The notes under the pieces are model-generated. The model saw only the letters and a program-made list of their open reading frames with translations. It was not told the origin of the DNA and made no database searches. The position numbers and the translations under genes are program-made. 64,000 nt of DNA. Origin: Leisingera sp. ANG1. GTDB lineage: Bacteria > Pseudomonadota > Alphaproteobacteria > Rhodobacterales > Rhodobacteraceae. This document shows positions 19,095 through 27,676 of the stretch, piece after piece (positions within the stretch are counted from its first letter, which is position 1; every line of letters starts with the position of its first letter). The stretch spans positions 122,581 through 186,580 of the forward strand of contig NZ_AFCF02000005.1 in assembly GCF_000203975.2 (NCBI RefSeq), given 5' to 3'.

Positions 19095-19123
19095 GTGACA
19101 AGCTTGCGCGCCAGCCCTATAAG
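19095..19123 (+). promoter_or_regulatory. promoter of ppaC
   Basis: GTGACA (19095-19100), a 17-bp spacer and TATAAG (19118-19123), 48 bp upstream of the pyrophosphatase start. Spacing and -10 are near consensus, so ppaC probably has its own transcript apart from the genes before it. Confidence 0.55.
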
Positions 19124-19171
19124 GCGCGCAAATCCCGCCTTTGCGACTCTTTCGACGAACAGGACAGCCCC

Positions 19172-20092
19172 ATGACCATCCAAGTTTTCGGCCACAAATC
19201 CCCCGACACCGATTCCACCGGCTCCCCCATTGTCTGGGCCTGGTACCTGAACGAGGTGAAAGGCGTGGCCGCCGCGCCCAAGCTGCTGGGCGTGCCGAAC
19301 ACCGAAGCCGCCTTCATGCTGCAGCGCTGGGGCCTGGAAAAGCCGGAAATCATCGCCGATGTGGCTGACGACGCGGCGGTTGTCATCGTCGACACCAACA
19401 ACCCGGCAGAGCTGCCCGCCAACATCAACGGCGCCGACGTGCAGGCGATCATCGACCACCACAAGCTGGTCGGCGGCCTGGAAACCAAAGGCCCGATCGA
19501 CATCACCATCCGCCCGCTGGCCTGCACCGCCACCATCATGCACGACCTGATGGGCGACGATGCCGCCAAGATGCCGGAAGCCGTCAAGGGCGCAGCGCTG
19601 ACCTGCATCCTGTCCGACACGCTGGAGTTCCGCTCCCCCACCACCACCGCGCATGACAAGGCCGTGGCCGAGAAGCTGGCGGGTGAGCTGGGCATCAACA
19701 TCTCCGAATATGCCGCCGAGATGTTTGCCGCAAAATCCGACGTCTCCTCCTTCTCCGATGCGGAGCTGATCCGCATGGACTCGAAGGAATACGAGGTCGA
19801 CGGCACCAAGTTCCGCGTCTCCGTTCTGGAAACCACCGCGCCGGGCGTGGTGCTGGACCGCAAGGCCTCGCTGATGAACACGATGACCTCTGTCGCGGCC
19901 GAGGACGGCGTTGATCAGGTGCTGCTGTTCGTGGTCGACATCCTGAACGAAGAAGCCACCCTGCTGGTGCCGAACGACCTGGTGAAAACCGTTGCCGCCA
20001 AGTCCTTTGGCGCCGATGCGGCCGGTGACACCGTGGTGCTGCCGGGCATCATGTCCCGCAAGAAGCAGATCATTCCGAACCTCAAGGTCTGA
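19172..20092 (+). CDS. ppaC: manganese-dependent inorganic pyrophosphatase
   Basis: A 306-residue family II (DHH) pyrophosphatase of typical length. Metal ligands are visible: His8, Asp12 and Asp14 in GHKSPDTDS, Asp74 in IVDTN, and Asp95-His96-His97 in IIDHHK. The C-terminal DHHA2 domain ends with SRKKQIIP, the substrate-binding basic motif. It hydrolyses pyrophosphate to phosphate and drives biosynthetic reactions such as those of prs and purine enzymes. The start at 19172 is set by the conserved MTIQVFGHKSPDTDS opening. It is followed by a strong bidirectional terminator. Confidence 0.95.
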   Translation: MTIQVFGHKSPDTDSTGSPIVWAWYLNEVKGVAAAPKLLGVPNTEAAFMLQRWGLEKPEIIADVADDAAVVIVDTNNPAELPANINGADVQAIIDHHKLVGGLETKGPIDITIRPLACTATIMHDLMGDDAAKMPEAVKGAALTCILSDTLEFRSPTTTAHDKAVAEKLAGELGINISEYAAEMFAAKSDVSSFSDAELIRMDSKEYEVDGTKFRVSVLETTAPGVVLDRKASLMNTMTSVAAEDGVDQVLLFVVDILNEEATLLVPNDLVKTVAAKSFGADAAGDTVVLPGIMSRKKQIIPNLKV

Positions 20093-20112
20093 TCCGCCTT
20101 CTGGCCAAGCTT

Positions 20113-20141
20113 AAAAAAGGGCGCCCGCGGGGCGCCTTTTT
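20113..20141. terminator. bidirectional Rho-independent terminator
   Basis: A run of A, then a 7-bp GC stem (GGCGCCC-GCG-GGGCGCC), then TTTTTCGTTT. Both sides carry the tracts needed for either direction, so it can serve ppaC on plus and the convergent TraB-like gene on minus. Confidence 0.85.
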
Positions 20142-20169
20142 CGTTTGTGCCGGCGTTTTAGGCGTGCCG

Positions 20170-20862
20170 TCAGTCCAGCCCGAACACCGTCATCCATTCG
20201 CTGCCCGCCGGGCGGAAGCCGGCGTAATCCGCCAGCATCCGCGTCACCGCAGGCATATGCGCGGCGCCATAGACGATAGCGATGGAAAGCGGCTGATCCC
20301 GGTCCAGCACATCCGCCAGCTTTTCGCAAAGGCGCGTGTCGCGCTGATGCAGCAACACGCCGCGCAGCAGGGCTTCTTCGGTATCCCAGGACAGGCTGCT
20401 TTCGCGCGTGCTGAGGTCATCCACATTGCGCCCGCGCGACAGGCTGTCCCGGGTGGCGAAACAGCGCCGGCGCAGCCCGATCCAAGGCGCATAGACGAAG
20501 CAGAGTGCACGCATGGCAAGCGGCAGCGTCTTCCAGGCTGCCTCGAACTCCGCCTGGGTGACGTCGGCGTGAATGCGTTCTGCCCGGCCCGCTCCGGCCG
20601 GCAGTTTGGGCTGCGTCACCAGCCCCAGGCGGTTGCCGTGCAGCCAGCGGTAAGACCGGGTCAAATTCTGTCCGACCGGCGATTTCACACCCTCGAACAG
20701 CAGAACATCGTGGTCCAGCGCGTCGCGGTAGACCGCGTCATAGAACCCGGCCTCGCCGATATGCAGCATCGGGAACAGGGTCACCTCTGCCGGGTGTGCG
20801 GCGCTTTTGAAAACATGGCGGGCGGACCTCAGCCCCATGAAAGACCGTTCAATAAATTGCAT
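20170..20862 (-). CDS. TraB-fold protein, cytoplasmic (third TraB-like gene)
   Basis: A 230-residue protein without a signal peptide. Near the N-terminus EVTLFPMLHIGEAGFYDAVYRDALDHDVLLFEGVKS parallels the TraB pattern: a GTMH-like PMLHIG and a Glu about 25 residues later. Near the C-terminus IAIVYGAAHMPAVTRML parallels GAAHLPG. So it keeps the three-part TraB/PrgY signature at lower similarity than the tandem pair 2 kb away. It is shorter than GumN proteins. An in-frame TTG sits at 20865; the ATG at 20862 is preferred. The function is unknown. Confidence 0.7.
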   Translation of the reverse strand: MQFIERSFMGLRSARHVFKSAAHPAEVTLFPMLHIGEAGFYDAVYRDALDHDVLLFEGVKSPVGQNLTRSYRWLHGNRLGLVTQPKLPAGAGRAERIHADVTQAEFEAAWKTLPLAMRALCFVYAPWIGLRRRCFATRDSLSRGRNVDDLSTRESSLSWDTEEALLRGVLLHQRDTRLCEKLADVLDRDQPLSIAIVYGAAHMPAVTRMLADYAGFRPAGSEWMTVFGLD

Positions 20863-20924
20863 CAAGCGCCTGAAAAAATTGAAGTTCAGGGCGCAGGCTA
20901 CACCAGAGGCTGTGAATGCGGAAG

Positions 20925-20950
20925 GCCCGGCCTCCTTACGGAGGCCGGGC
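20925..20950 (-). terminator. hairpin terminator after the chemoreceptor gene
   Basis: Perfect 11-bp stem GCCCGGCCTCC with a 4-nt loop, 35 bp past the chemoreceptor stop. The minus-strand tail (CTTCC) is only weakly T-rich. Confidence 0.65.
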
Positions 20951-20984
20951 TCTTACTCACGCCAGGTTATTCCAGCGGCTTGCC

Positions 20985-22919
20985 TCAGGCGGAGCGGGCA
21001 GCCGGTTCGCTTTCTTTGCCGGACCAGGTTGCGCCTTCATCGCCGAAGTCCTCCCAGCGGTCTTCTTCCAGGCTTGCCGCCATGGCCTCTTCATAGACCG
21101 TCTCCGTGTCCAGCTGCTGCTTGCCCATGTCTGCCGGCCCGGGCTTCACCTGCGTGTCCAGCGCATCCGGCCGGGCGCGGTCGAGCAGCACGAACTGGCC
21201 GACCATGCGGTTCAGCTCCACGGTTTCGCCGCTCATGGCGCGGATGGCTGAGCCGGTGTCCTCCACCATCGAGGCGTTCTGCTGGGTCACCGTGTCCAGC
21301 TGGGCGACACCGATATTGATCTCGTTCAACCCCTGCGCCTGTTCTGCCGACTGGCGCGATATGCCGGCCACAAGTTCGGTGATGCGGCTGACCTGGGTGA
21401 CCACGGTCTCCAGCGCCTTGCCGGCGCCATCCACCTTATGGACGCCGTCCTGCACATGGCCGGAGCTGGCGCTGATAAGCGTCTTGATCTCCATCGCCGC
21501 GTCAGAGGAGCGCTGCGCCAGCGCCCTGACCTCGGACGCAACCACTGCAAAGCCGCGCCCGACCTCGCCCGCGCGGGCGGCCTCGACGCCGGCATTCAGC
21601 GCCAACAGGTTGGTCTGAAAGGCGATATCGTCGATGACGCCGATGATCTGGCTGATCTGGTTGGAGGAATTCTCGATCTCGTTCATCGCCGCAATCGCGC
21701 CCTCGACCACTTCGCCGCTGCGCTCCACATCGGCGCGGGCGGCCTCAACCGCGCCCTGCACCTCTTGCGCGTTCTGGGCCGAGGAATTGACGCTGGCCGT
21801 CATCTGCTCCAGCGCCGCGGCGGTCTGCTCCAGTGTCGCCGCCTGGCTTTCGGTGCGCTGCGACAGATCCTCTGCCGCGGTGCGGATGCCATCCGCCTGG
21901 CTGTTCAGCCGCCCGCCGGCCTGCACCACCTTGGACAGCAGCTCATTCAGCTTGTCGACGGTCTCATTGTAATTCACCCGCAGCGGATCGTAATCGGCCC
22001 CGAATTGTTCAGCAATCTGGTCGCTGAAGTCACCCTCTGCCAGATGCTGCAGCGCCTGGCGCAAGCGCTCGATCACTGCCTCGCCTTCCTGGCGCAGCTT
22101 GTTCTGCTCCTCCAGCGCCTTGACCACCCGGCCAGAGACCGCATCAATGTCCTTGGCAATCTCGCCGAAATCATCCGCTCGCATCCGGTCCGCAACCTTG
22201 AGGCTGAAGTCGCCCTCTGCCACCTCGCGCAGGGCGGCGCGCATCCGTTCGATCGGCCGGGTGATGGTCAGCGTCACCTTGCGGGAATTGCGGGCCATGA
22301 TGACCGTTGCAACCGCCGAAATACCCAGCACCAGATAGAGCAGGTTATAATTATACTGGCGTGCTTCAATCGCGGTTGCGGACGCCGATGTTTTGATCGC
22401 CTTACCCAACTTGGACAGTTTTTCGGAGATATTGGCGGAATAGGACTGGAAGGCCGGCAGCGCGTCGGCACCGTCCTGCGTATTGGTGAAGGCCAGCGCC
22501 GCAACCTCCGCGCCGGTGTTGTTGAAACCGTCGACCAGAGGCAGCAGCGAGGCCACCATGCCGCGGATATGCTCCGGCAGTTCCAGCGCGTGCAGGGCGT
22601 CCATCTCGGACCGGAACTTCTGCGCTTCTTCCCCGATCGCGGCCTGAAGCTGTGCCTTGCGGTCCTCAGCCCCGTCCTGTCCCAGCACCACCGCCGAGAC
22701 CACTGCCGCGTTGATATGGCTGTGGGCGATGTCCGCCGTCAGCTCATGCCGGACCGCCTGGGTCACGTTGATCTGCCGTTCAAGGTTCAGCTCGCTCTGC
22801 CACAGGCTGAAGAGCGACACCGCGGCCAGGATCAGAACCGAGGACATTGCAATGACACCAGACAGCAGCAGGCGGCGTTTAAGGGACATCGTGCGAAAAA
22901 TGGACGGACTGCGAAACAT
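20985..22919 (-). CDS. methyl-accepting chemotaxis protein
   Basis: A 644-residue transmembrane chemoreceptor. TM1 spans about 16-40. A periplasmic helical sensor (about 41-189) follows, with TM2 at about 191-209 (YNLLYLVLGISAVATVIMA). HAMP is at about 211-265 and a second HAMP-like unit at about 315-350, where AEGDF occurs in both. The signalling coiled coil (about 370-590) contains the tip EIGRGFAVVASEVRALAQRS-type hairpin (here GEVGRGFAVVASEVRALAQR). There is no CheR pentapeptide at the C-terminus. The sensor looks like a four-helix bundle without a known ligand motif. The start at 22919 follows GGTGATC. No che genes are adjacent, so it signals to a cluster elsewhere. Confidence 0.92.
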   Translation of the reverse strand: MFRSPSIFRTMSLKRRLLLSGVIAMSSVLILAAVSLFSLWQSELNLERQINVTQAVRHELTADIAHSHINAAVVSAVVLGQDGAEDRKAQLQAAIGEEAQKFRSEMDALHALELPEHIRGMVASLLPLVDGFNNTGAEVAALAFTNTQDGADALPAFQSYSANISEKLSKLGKAIKTSASATAIEARQYNYNLLYLVLGISAVATVIMARNSRKVTLTITRPIERMRAALREVAEGDFSLKVADRMRADDFGEIAKDIDAVSGRVVKALEEQNKLRQEGEAVIERLRQALQHLAEGDFSDQIAEQFGADYDPLRVNYNETVDKLNELLSKVVQAGGRLNSQADGIRTAAEDLSQRTESQAATLEQTAAALEQMTASVNSSAQNAQEVQGAVEAARADVERSGEVVEGAIAAMNEIENSSNQISQIIGVIDDIAFQTNLLALNAGVEAARAGEVGRGFAVVASEVRALAQRSSDAAMEIKTLISASSGHVQDGVHKVDGAGKALETVVTQVSRITELVAGISRQSAEQAQGLNEINIGVAQLDTVTQQNASMVEDTGSAIRAMSGETVELNRMVGQFVLLDRARPDALDTQVKPGPADMGKQQLDTETVYEEAMAASLEEDRWEDFGDEGATWSGKESEPAARSA

Positions 22920-23116
22920 GACAAGATCACCACAAGGTTGTTTTGCGTCAGAGAAAATCACCCGAGTTAATTTTTTGAAAAATCTGCAGGGCTGATGCAG
23001 CTTTTTAACGGTAGCTGAACGGAACGGCGGCAACTCCGGGGCGCGCGGGCCACTGGCCTTCTGCGGCCGTCTCTGCCATAGCTGGCGGCAAAGACCCCAC
23101 GCGCGAAGGCCCGGAC

Positions 23117-23992
23117 ATGACCCAGATCATCAATTCCCTTTCCGAAGTTTCCAGCCGCTACAAGGCGCTGTTCGTGGACCTTTGGGGCTGTGTGCACAAC
23201 GGCATCACCGCCTTTCCCGATGCGGTGGCGGCGCTGCAGGCCTACCGCGCGGCGGGCGGCATCGTGGTGCTGGTGACAAACTCGCCGAAACCGCGCGCAG
23301 GCGTGGCGGCGCAGCTGGGCCAGTTCAACGTGCCGGATGATGCCTATGACACGATCTCCACCTCCGGCGACAGCGCACGGGCGGCGATGTTCACCGGTGC
23401 CGTGGGCAACAAGGTCTACTTCATGGGTGAGTGGGAGCGCGATGCGGGCTTTTTCGAGCCGCTGCACGTGATCCATGACCCGGTGGAGATCACCCGGGTG
23501 CCGCTGAAGGAGGCCGAGGGCATCGTCTGCTGCGGGCCTTTCGACACCATGGCGGATCCGGAGGTGAACCGGGCCGATTTCCTCTATGCCAAGCAGATGG
23601 GGATGAAACTCTTGTGCGCCAACCCTGACATCATCGTCGACCGCGGCGAGAAACGGGAATGGTGCGCGGGGGCGCTGGCCAAGCTGTATACCGAGATGGG
23701 CGGCGAGAGCCTGTATTTCGGCAAACCGCACCCGCCGATCTATGACCTGGCCCGGCTGCGGCTGCAGGAGGTGGCGCCTGGGATTGCCGATTCCGAGGTC
23801 CTGGCGATCGGCGACGGGCCGCATACGGATATTGCCGGCGCCATGGGCGAAGGCATCGATTCCCTGTTCATCACCGGCGGGCTTGCAGCCAGAGAGACAA
23901 AGACATCAGTCCAGCCGGACCCGGAGGCACTGGAAGCCTATCTGGCGCAGGAGCAGTCCGCACCCAGCTATGCCATTGGTTTCCTGCGGTAA
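23117..23992 (+). CDS. TIGR01459-type HAD-superfamily hydrolase
   Basis: A 291-residue HAD-family protein of the NagD-like class IIA type. Motif I is FVDLWGCVHNG with Asp21; the second Asp of DxD is replaced by Trp, as is usual in this alphaproteobacterial subfamily. Motif II is LVTNSP. Motifs III/IV are YFGKPHPPIYD and AIGDGPHTDIAGA. It probably removes phosphate from a small metabolite in the cytoplasm; the Asp-to-Trp change makes efficient phosphatase action uncertain. Monocistronic, with a strong terminator 43 bp after the stop. Confidence 0.85.
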   Translation: MTQIINSLSEVSSRYKALFVDLWGCVHNGITAFPDAVAALQAYRAAGGIVVLVTNSPKPRAGVAAQLGQFNVPDDAYDTISTSGDSARAAMFTGAVGNKVYFMGEWERDAGFFEPLHVIHDPVEITRVPLKEAEGIVCCGPFDTMADPEVNRADFLYAKQMGMKLLCANPDIIVDRGEKREWCAGALAKLYTEMGGESLYFGKPHPPIYDLARLRLQEVAPGIADSEVLAIGDGPHTDIAGAMGEGIDSLFITGGLAARETKTSVQPDPEALEAYLAQEQSAPSYAIGFLR

Positions 23993-24034
23993 ATACAGCG
24001 GCCGGCACCCCTTCCAGCTTACTATGCCTTGCAA

Positions 24035-24064
24035 CCCCGCCCGCTTTGGGCGGGGTTTTCTTTT
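24035..24064 (+). terminator. Rho-independent terminator
   Basis: 8-bp stem CCCCGCCC-GCTTT-GGGCGGGG followed by TTTTCTTTT. It ends the HAD hydrolase transcript. Confidence 0.9.
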
Positions 24065-24192
24065 GTCAGAAACTTCTTGATTTTCTGCAGTTGCAAAGTA
24101 ATAAAGTTGCGCAAGGCGTCACGCTGGCGCGCAAAAGTTACAACGCCAAACGGTCAAGCAGCACGATCAGGACCGGGCGAACGGAGGATGAA

Positions 24193-24636
24193 ATGTTGGA
24201 CAACATGCCGCGCGGAACCATCTGCATCGAGGACATCGAGATGGGCATGGTGCGTTACCTGCGCAAAGTCATCACCGATGAGGACATCGAGAAGTTCGCC
24301 CAGGTGTCAACCGACCGCAATCCGGTGCATCTGGATGACGATTACGCCCAGGACACCATTTTCGAGGGCCGGATCGCGCACGGGATGCTCACCGCCGGGC
24401 TGATTTCAGCCGTCATTGGCGAGCAGCTGCCGGGCCACGGCACCATCTACATGAGCCAGTCGCTGAAGTTCCTGGCGCCGGTGCGCCCGGGCGACCTGGT
24501 GCTGGCGGAGGTCGAGGTCACCGACATCGTGATCGACAAGCGCCGGGTCAAGCTGGACTGCCGCTGCATCGTGGATGGCAAGAAGGTGCTGGTGGGCGAG
24601 GCCATGGTGATGGCGCCATCGCGCAAGTTCGACTGA
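24193..24636 (+). CDS. MaoC-type (R)-specific enoyl-CoA hydratase
   Basis: A 147-residue single hot-dog protein of PhaJ size. The hydratase-2 motif is at 40-48: TDRNPVHLD, with likely catalytic Asp41 and His46 and the preceding FAQVS. FEGRIAHGMLTAGLIS follows, as in MaoC proteins. It should hydrate trans-2-enoyl-CoA to (R)-3-hydroxyacyl-CoA, linking beta-oxidation to polyhydroxyalkanoate or other pathways. The ATG at 24193 follows GGAGGATGAA; longer in-frame starts would precede a good ribosome site and are rejected. Alone in its transcript. Confidence 0.88.
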   Translation: MLDNMPRGTICIEDIEMGMVRYLRKVITDEDIEKFAQVSTDRNPVHLDDDYAQDTIFEGRIAHGMLTAGLISAVIGEQLPGHGTIYMSQSLKFLAPVRPGDLVLAEVEVTDIVIDKRRVKLDCRCIVDGKKVLVGEAMVMAPSRKFD

Positions 24637-25176
24637 GGCAGAGGCCGAGCCCGGACAGGGGGCGTTGCCCCCTCGCGCCTTTGGCGCTCACCCCCTGGGT
24701 ATTTCGGACCAGAAAGAAGCGCAGGCGCGGTGTGCGCGGTGCGCGCAGCAGTTTCAGCCGCCGGGGGCCTCTGCCCTTGGCGGTTTTCTCTTGCCGTGCC
24801 TGTTGTTTCTTTCGTTCCGTTCGGGTGTTGCGCTGTGTCCCAGTTAAGGGGGCGGCGCCGCCGGGTGGAGGTGGACAGACCCCGCCGGGGGCCTGCTCGG
24901 ACAGGATATCCTGGACGACCCCCTTTTTATCAGGGCCGGTCTCCGGGGTGTCGCGCAGGCAGCCCAAAGATGCCTGCGCCTCGTATCATGGCCCATGCGC
25001 GGAGCCATGGCGGGGGATCGCGATCTTTTGGGAGTGTGGCAGAAGGGCGTGAGGATTGCGTGAAGGGAGCGTACGGTGGGGGCGCAACGCCTGCCACTTT
25101 GCAGTCCCTATCGCCTTGCACCTGTTTCGCCACCAGTTACTGTGCACCGCATTCAGCCAATTCAATGGAAAGAAGT
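24637..25176. other. 540-bp intergenic region without a recognised gene
   Basis: After the MaoC gene this stretch holds repeat copy B (24658-24722) and otherwise no coding signal I trust. Frames of 60-140 codons exist on both strands, but they lack ribosome sites and have low-complexity Arg/Pro/Ala composition. A GATCGCGATC palindrome and an inverted repeat CATGGC-N11-GCCATG lie near 25.0 kb. The last 90 bp should contain the promoter of the IalB-like gene, but no clear boxes were found. Confidence 0.4.
24658..24722 (+). repeat. 3' hairpin-plus-tail element, copy B
   Basis: GGGGGC-GTT-GCCCCC (24658-24672), a second small hairpin GCGCC-TTT-GGCGC, then CCCCCTGGGTATTTCGGACC and AGAAAGAAG. It has the same hairpin, CC-GG-TATTT and CAGA-GAA order as the three other copies, directly downstream of the MaoC gene and in its orientation. 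Confidence 0.5.
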
Positions 25177-25689
25177 ATGTTTAAAGTTCTGGTAGCCGCC
25201 ACGGCCATGGTTGTTCTTGCAACGGCCAGCCAAGCGAAACCCAAGCAGGTTGCGAAGCACAGCAATTGGAGCGTGCTCTGTGATAGGAAAACCGGAGAAT
25301 GCTCTGCTACTCAGAAACTGCGTGCAGCTGGTAAGGATACCATCGAGATCAGCGGCTTTCCCGTTCAGGCAGGCGAAGCCGCGGCGGGGCTCGAAATCAC
25401 GGTGCCGGGAAACGCTCTTTTGAAACCTGGGATTACAATATCAATAGATGGCGGCACTCTGCTGGGCTATGATTATACCGTGTGCCAGAAATCGCGGTGC
25501 CTCATTCAGCTGGGGCTGACAAAGAAGACCCTTAAGAAGTACTTGAGCGGCAAAACAGGCGAAATTCATTACTACTTGTTCGATGACCCCTATGTGCACC
25601 GGACGGCACGGTTTTCCTTGTCCGGTTTTTCAGCCGCGTTTGCAGACGTCGAACACCGGGCCGGACCGCGCAGGGTTCACAGTCATTGA
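25177..25689 (+). CDS. invasion-associated locus B (IalB) family periplasmic protein
   Basis: A 170-residue secreted protein. The signal peptide is MFKVLVAATAMVVLATASQA (cleavage after 20). The IalB pattern follows: NWSVLCD with Trp31 and Cys35, Cys42, then LEITVPGNALLKPGITISID (about 72-91) and a second cysteine pair Cys103/Cys108 in VCQKSRC, likely forming two disulfides. The similarity is clear in order but modest in identity. The name comes from Bartonella; in free-living marine bacteria the role is unknown and no invasion function is implied. The ATG at 25177 follows GGAAAGAAG; an ATG four codons earlier overlaps that site and is less likely. Confidence 0.72.
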   Translation: MFKVLVAATAMVVLATASQAKPKQVAKHSNWSVLCDRKTGECSATQKLRAAGKDTIEISGFPVQAGEAAAGLEITVPGNALLKPGITISIDGGTLLGYDYTVCQKSRCLIQLGLTKKTLKKYLSGKTGEIHYYLFDDPYVHRTARFSLSGFSAAFADVEHRAGPRRVHSH

Positions 25690-25859
25690 CGGCTCGGGAT
25701 TACCCGCAGAGCCAGGCATTGAGCTACGGTTTCCCAACAAACAGACTATGCCCGGAGCAAGGCACGCGCTGCTGCCCTTCGGGCAGGTCATGCCCTGTTG
25801 CCCTCCCGCTCTGCCACTGGCCGCTTGAACCGCCGCGCGGGTGCAGATAGGCATGCGCC

Positions 25860-26792
25860 ATGCGTATCGTCAGAGATTATGAATTCGTCGAAGACCAGGA
25901 CCGGGGCGCCACTGTTGCCATCGGCAATTTCGACGGCGTGCACCTGGGCCATCAGTCGGTGATCGAGCTGGCCCGCAAGGCCGCCCCCGGGGCGCCCTTG
26001 GGGGTGATGACGTTTGAACCGCACCCGCGCGAGTACTTTGCGCCGGATGCGCCGCCCTTCCGGCTGATGCGGGCCGAGACCCGTGCCCACCGGCTGGAGA
26101 AGCTGGGGGTGGAGCGGCTGTATGAGCTGAACTTCAACACCGCCCTGTCGAGCCTGACACCGGAGGAGTTTGCCCGCGACGTGATCTTTGAAGGGCTGGG
26201 GCTGGCGCATGTGGTCGTCGGCGCCGATTTCTGTTTCGGCAAGGGCCGCGCGGGCGATGCCGGGGACCTGCAGCACTTTGGCGCACAGTACGGTTTTGGC
26301 GTCACCATTGCGCCCCTGATGGAATATTCCGAGCACGCGGTGTCCTCCACCGCGATCCGCAATGCATTGAGCGAGGGCCGCCCGGCGGATGCCAAGGAGA
26401 TGCTGGGCCACTGGCACCGCATCGAAGGCACCGTGATCGGCGGCGAGCAGCGCGGGCGGGAGCTGGGGTTTCCCACCGCCAACATGTCGATCGACGGGCT
26501 GCATCAGCCGTGCTTTGGCGTCTATGCGGTGCTGGTCGATGTTTTGGACGGGCCGCATAAGGGCAGCTACCACGGCGCTGCCTCTGTCGGGGTGCGGCCG
26601 ATGTTCGGCGGCGTGGTCCCGAATATCGAGACCTTCGTGTTCGACTTCTCCGGCGACCTGTACGGCGCGACGCTGTCGGTGGGGCTGGTGGCTTTCCTGC
26701 GGCCGGAGATGAAGTTTGACGGGCTGGACGCGCTGATCGCGCAGATGGACGCGGATTGCGCCGAGGCGCGTGACATACTGGCGGCGCTATGA
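25860..26792 (+). CDS. ribF: bifunctional riboflavin kinase/FAD synthetase
   Basis: A 310-residue RibF of standard size. The N-terminal FAD synthetase (about 1-185) has the nucleotidylyl-transferase motif GNFDGVHLGH (22-31) and the ISSTAIR-type motif (here VSSTAIRNAL). The C-terminal flavokinase (about 188-310) has GRELGFPTANM and IETFVFDF. It converts riboflavin to FMN and then FAD, cofactors needed by the flavin oxidoreductase at the left edge among others. Its last 4 bases overlap the next gene. No FMN riboswitch is visible upstream. Confidence 0.96.
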   Translation: MRIVRDYEFVEDQDRGATVAIGNFDGVHLGHQSVIELARKAAPGAPLGVMTFEPHPREYFAPDAPPFRLMRAETRAHRLEKLGVERLYELNFNTALSSLTPEEFARDVIFEGLGLAHVVVGADFCFGKGRAGDAGDLQHFGAQYGFGVTIAPLMEYSEHAVSSTAIRNALSEGRPADAKEMLGHWHRIEGTVIGGEQRGRELGFPTANMSIDGLHQPCFGVYAVLVDVLDGPHKGSYHGAASVGVRPMFGGVVPNIETFVFDFSGDLYGATLSVGLVAFLRPEMKFDGLDALIAQMDADCAEARDILAAL

Positions 26793-27271
26793 AACCTGCA
26801 AAAGACGTGATCGACCGCTCCGGCCTTGGCCAGCGCTTCTGGGAGAAGAAGCCGCTGGATAAGATGACCCAGAAGGAATGGGAAGCGCTGTGCGACGGCT
26901 GCGGCAAATGCTGCCTGAACAAGCTGGAGGATGAGGAGACCGGCGAGGTTGCCCTCACGCGGGTCGCTTGCCGTCTGCTGGATGACAGCACTTGCCGCTG
27001 CGCCCAGTATCCGATCCGGCACCAGTTCATCCCCGAGTGCATCGTGCTGAAGCCGGACAATCTGGACACCCACGCCTATTGGATGCCGCAGACCTGCGCC
27101 TACCGCCTCTTATGGCAGGGCAAGCCGCTGCCGGAATGGCACCCGCTGCTGACCGGCACCCCCGAGAGCGTGCATCAGGCGGGTGTTTCGGTGCGCGGCT
27201 GGACGGTGTCGGAGTTTGAGATTGCCGAGGATGAGTGGGAAGACCACATCATCGACGAGCCGACCGGCTGA
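26789..27271 (+). CDS. YcgN-family cysteine cluster protein (UPF0260)
   Basis: A 160-residue protein with the UPF0260 cysteine pattern: CDGCGKCC (Cys35, 38, 41, 42), then CRLLDDSTCRCAQYPIR and CAYRLLWQGKPLPEWHPL. The cluster resembles the Fe-S/zinc clusters of the YkgJ/CxxCxxCC group. The biochemical function is unknown. It overlaps ribF by 4 bp, a linkage that makes co-expression with FAD synthesis certain, although a shared pathway is only inferred. Length and motif order match the family. Confidence 0.9.
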   Translation: MKPAKDVIDRSGLGQRFWEKKPLDKMTQKEWEALCDGCGKCCLNKLEDEETGEVALTRVACRLLDDSTCRCAQYPIRHQFIPECIVLKPDNLDTHAYWMPQTCAYRLLWQGKPLPEWHPLLTGTPESVHQAGVSVRGWTVSEFEIAEDEWEDHIIDEPTG

Positions 27272-27384
27272 GCCTGCGGCGCTGCGGGACTGTTAAACAG
27301 AAATACAATTTCAGGTTGCAATACGCGCCGCCCCGCCGCCATGATGGGGGAATCCAAGCGGGTTTCCCACAAGGAGGGCAGCAA

Positions 27385-27591
27385 ATGCCATTCGAGCACG
27401 GCACCTATTTCAGCGAGAAAGAAGCCTATAAGGCCAAGGCGTTCCTTTCGACCCTGGGGCTGAGCGGCAAGCAGGCCGCGGAGATCCAGGCCTGGCATCA
27501 GTATCACCTGGGCAAGCAGCTGACGGTCTGGGCCACGGTCGGGACTTTTGCCGGCATCGGGCTGGGGCTGCTGTTTGCGCGGATGTTCTGA
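27385..27591 (+). CDS. small single-helix membrane protein
   Basis: A 68-residue frame preceded by AAGGAGGGCAGCAA, an excellent ribosome site. It has a charged amphipathic first half (SEKEAYKAKAFLSTLGLSGKQ) and a C-terminal membrane helix (about 47-66, TVWATVGTFAGIGLGLLFA) ending in RMF. It is probably a tail-anchored inner-membrane peptide. No family is recognised. It sits between ycgN and a threonine aldolase, 85 bp from the latter. Confidence 0.75.
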   Translation: MPFEHGTYFSEKEAYKAKAFLSTLGLSGKQAAEIQAWHQYHLGKQLTVWATVGTFAGIGLGLLFARMF

Positions 27592-27676
27592 ACCCGCCGG
27601 GCCGGGGCGGCTTGGCATCGGCGCCGGAACTGCCTACTGCTAGGCAATACCTCTAGCAGATCAAGGGACTTCGCTG

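Noticed and set aside
24681..25165. Plus-strand frames of up to 145 codons before the IalB-like gene
   Set aside because: Low-complexity Arg/Gly/Pro sequence and no ribosome site; the real start at 25177 has GGAAAGAAG.
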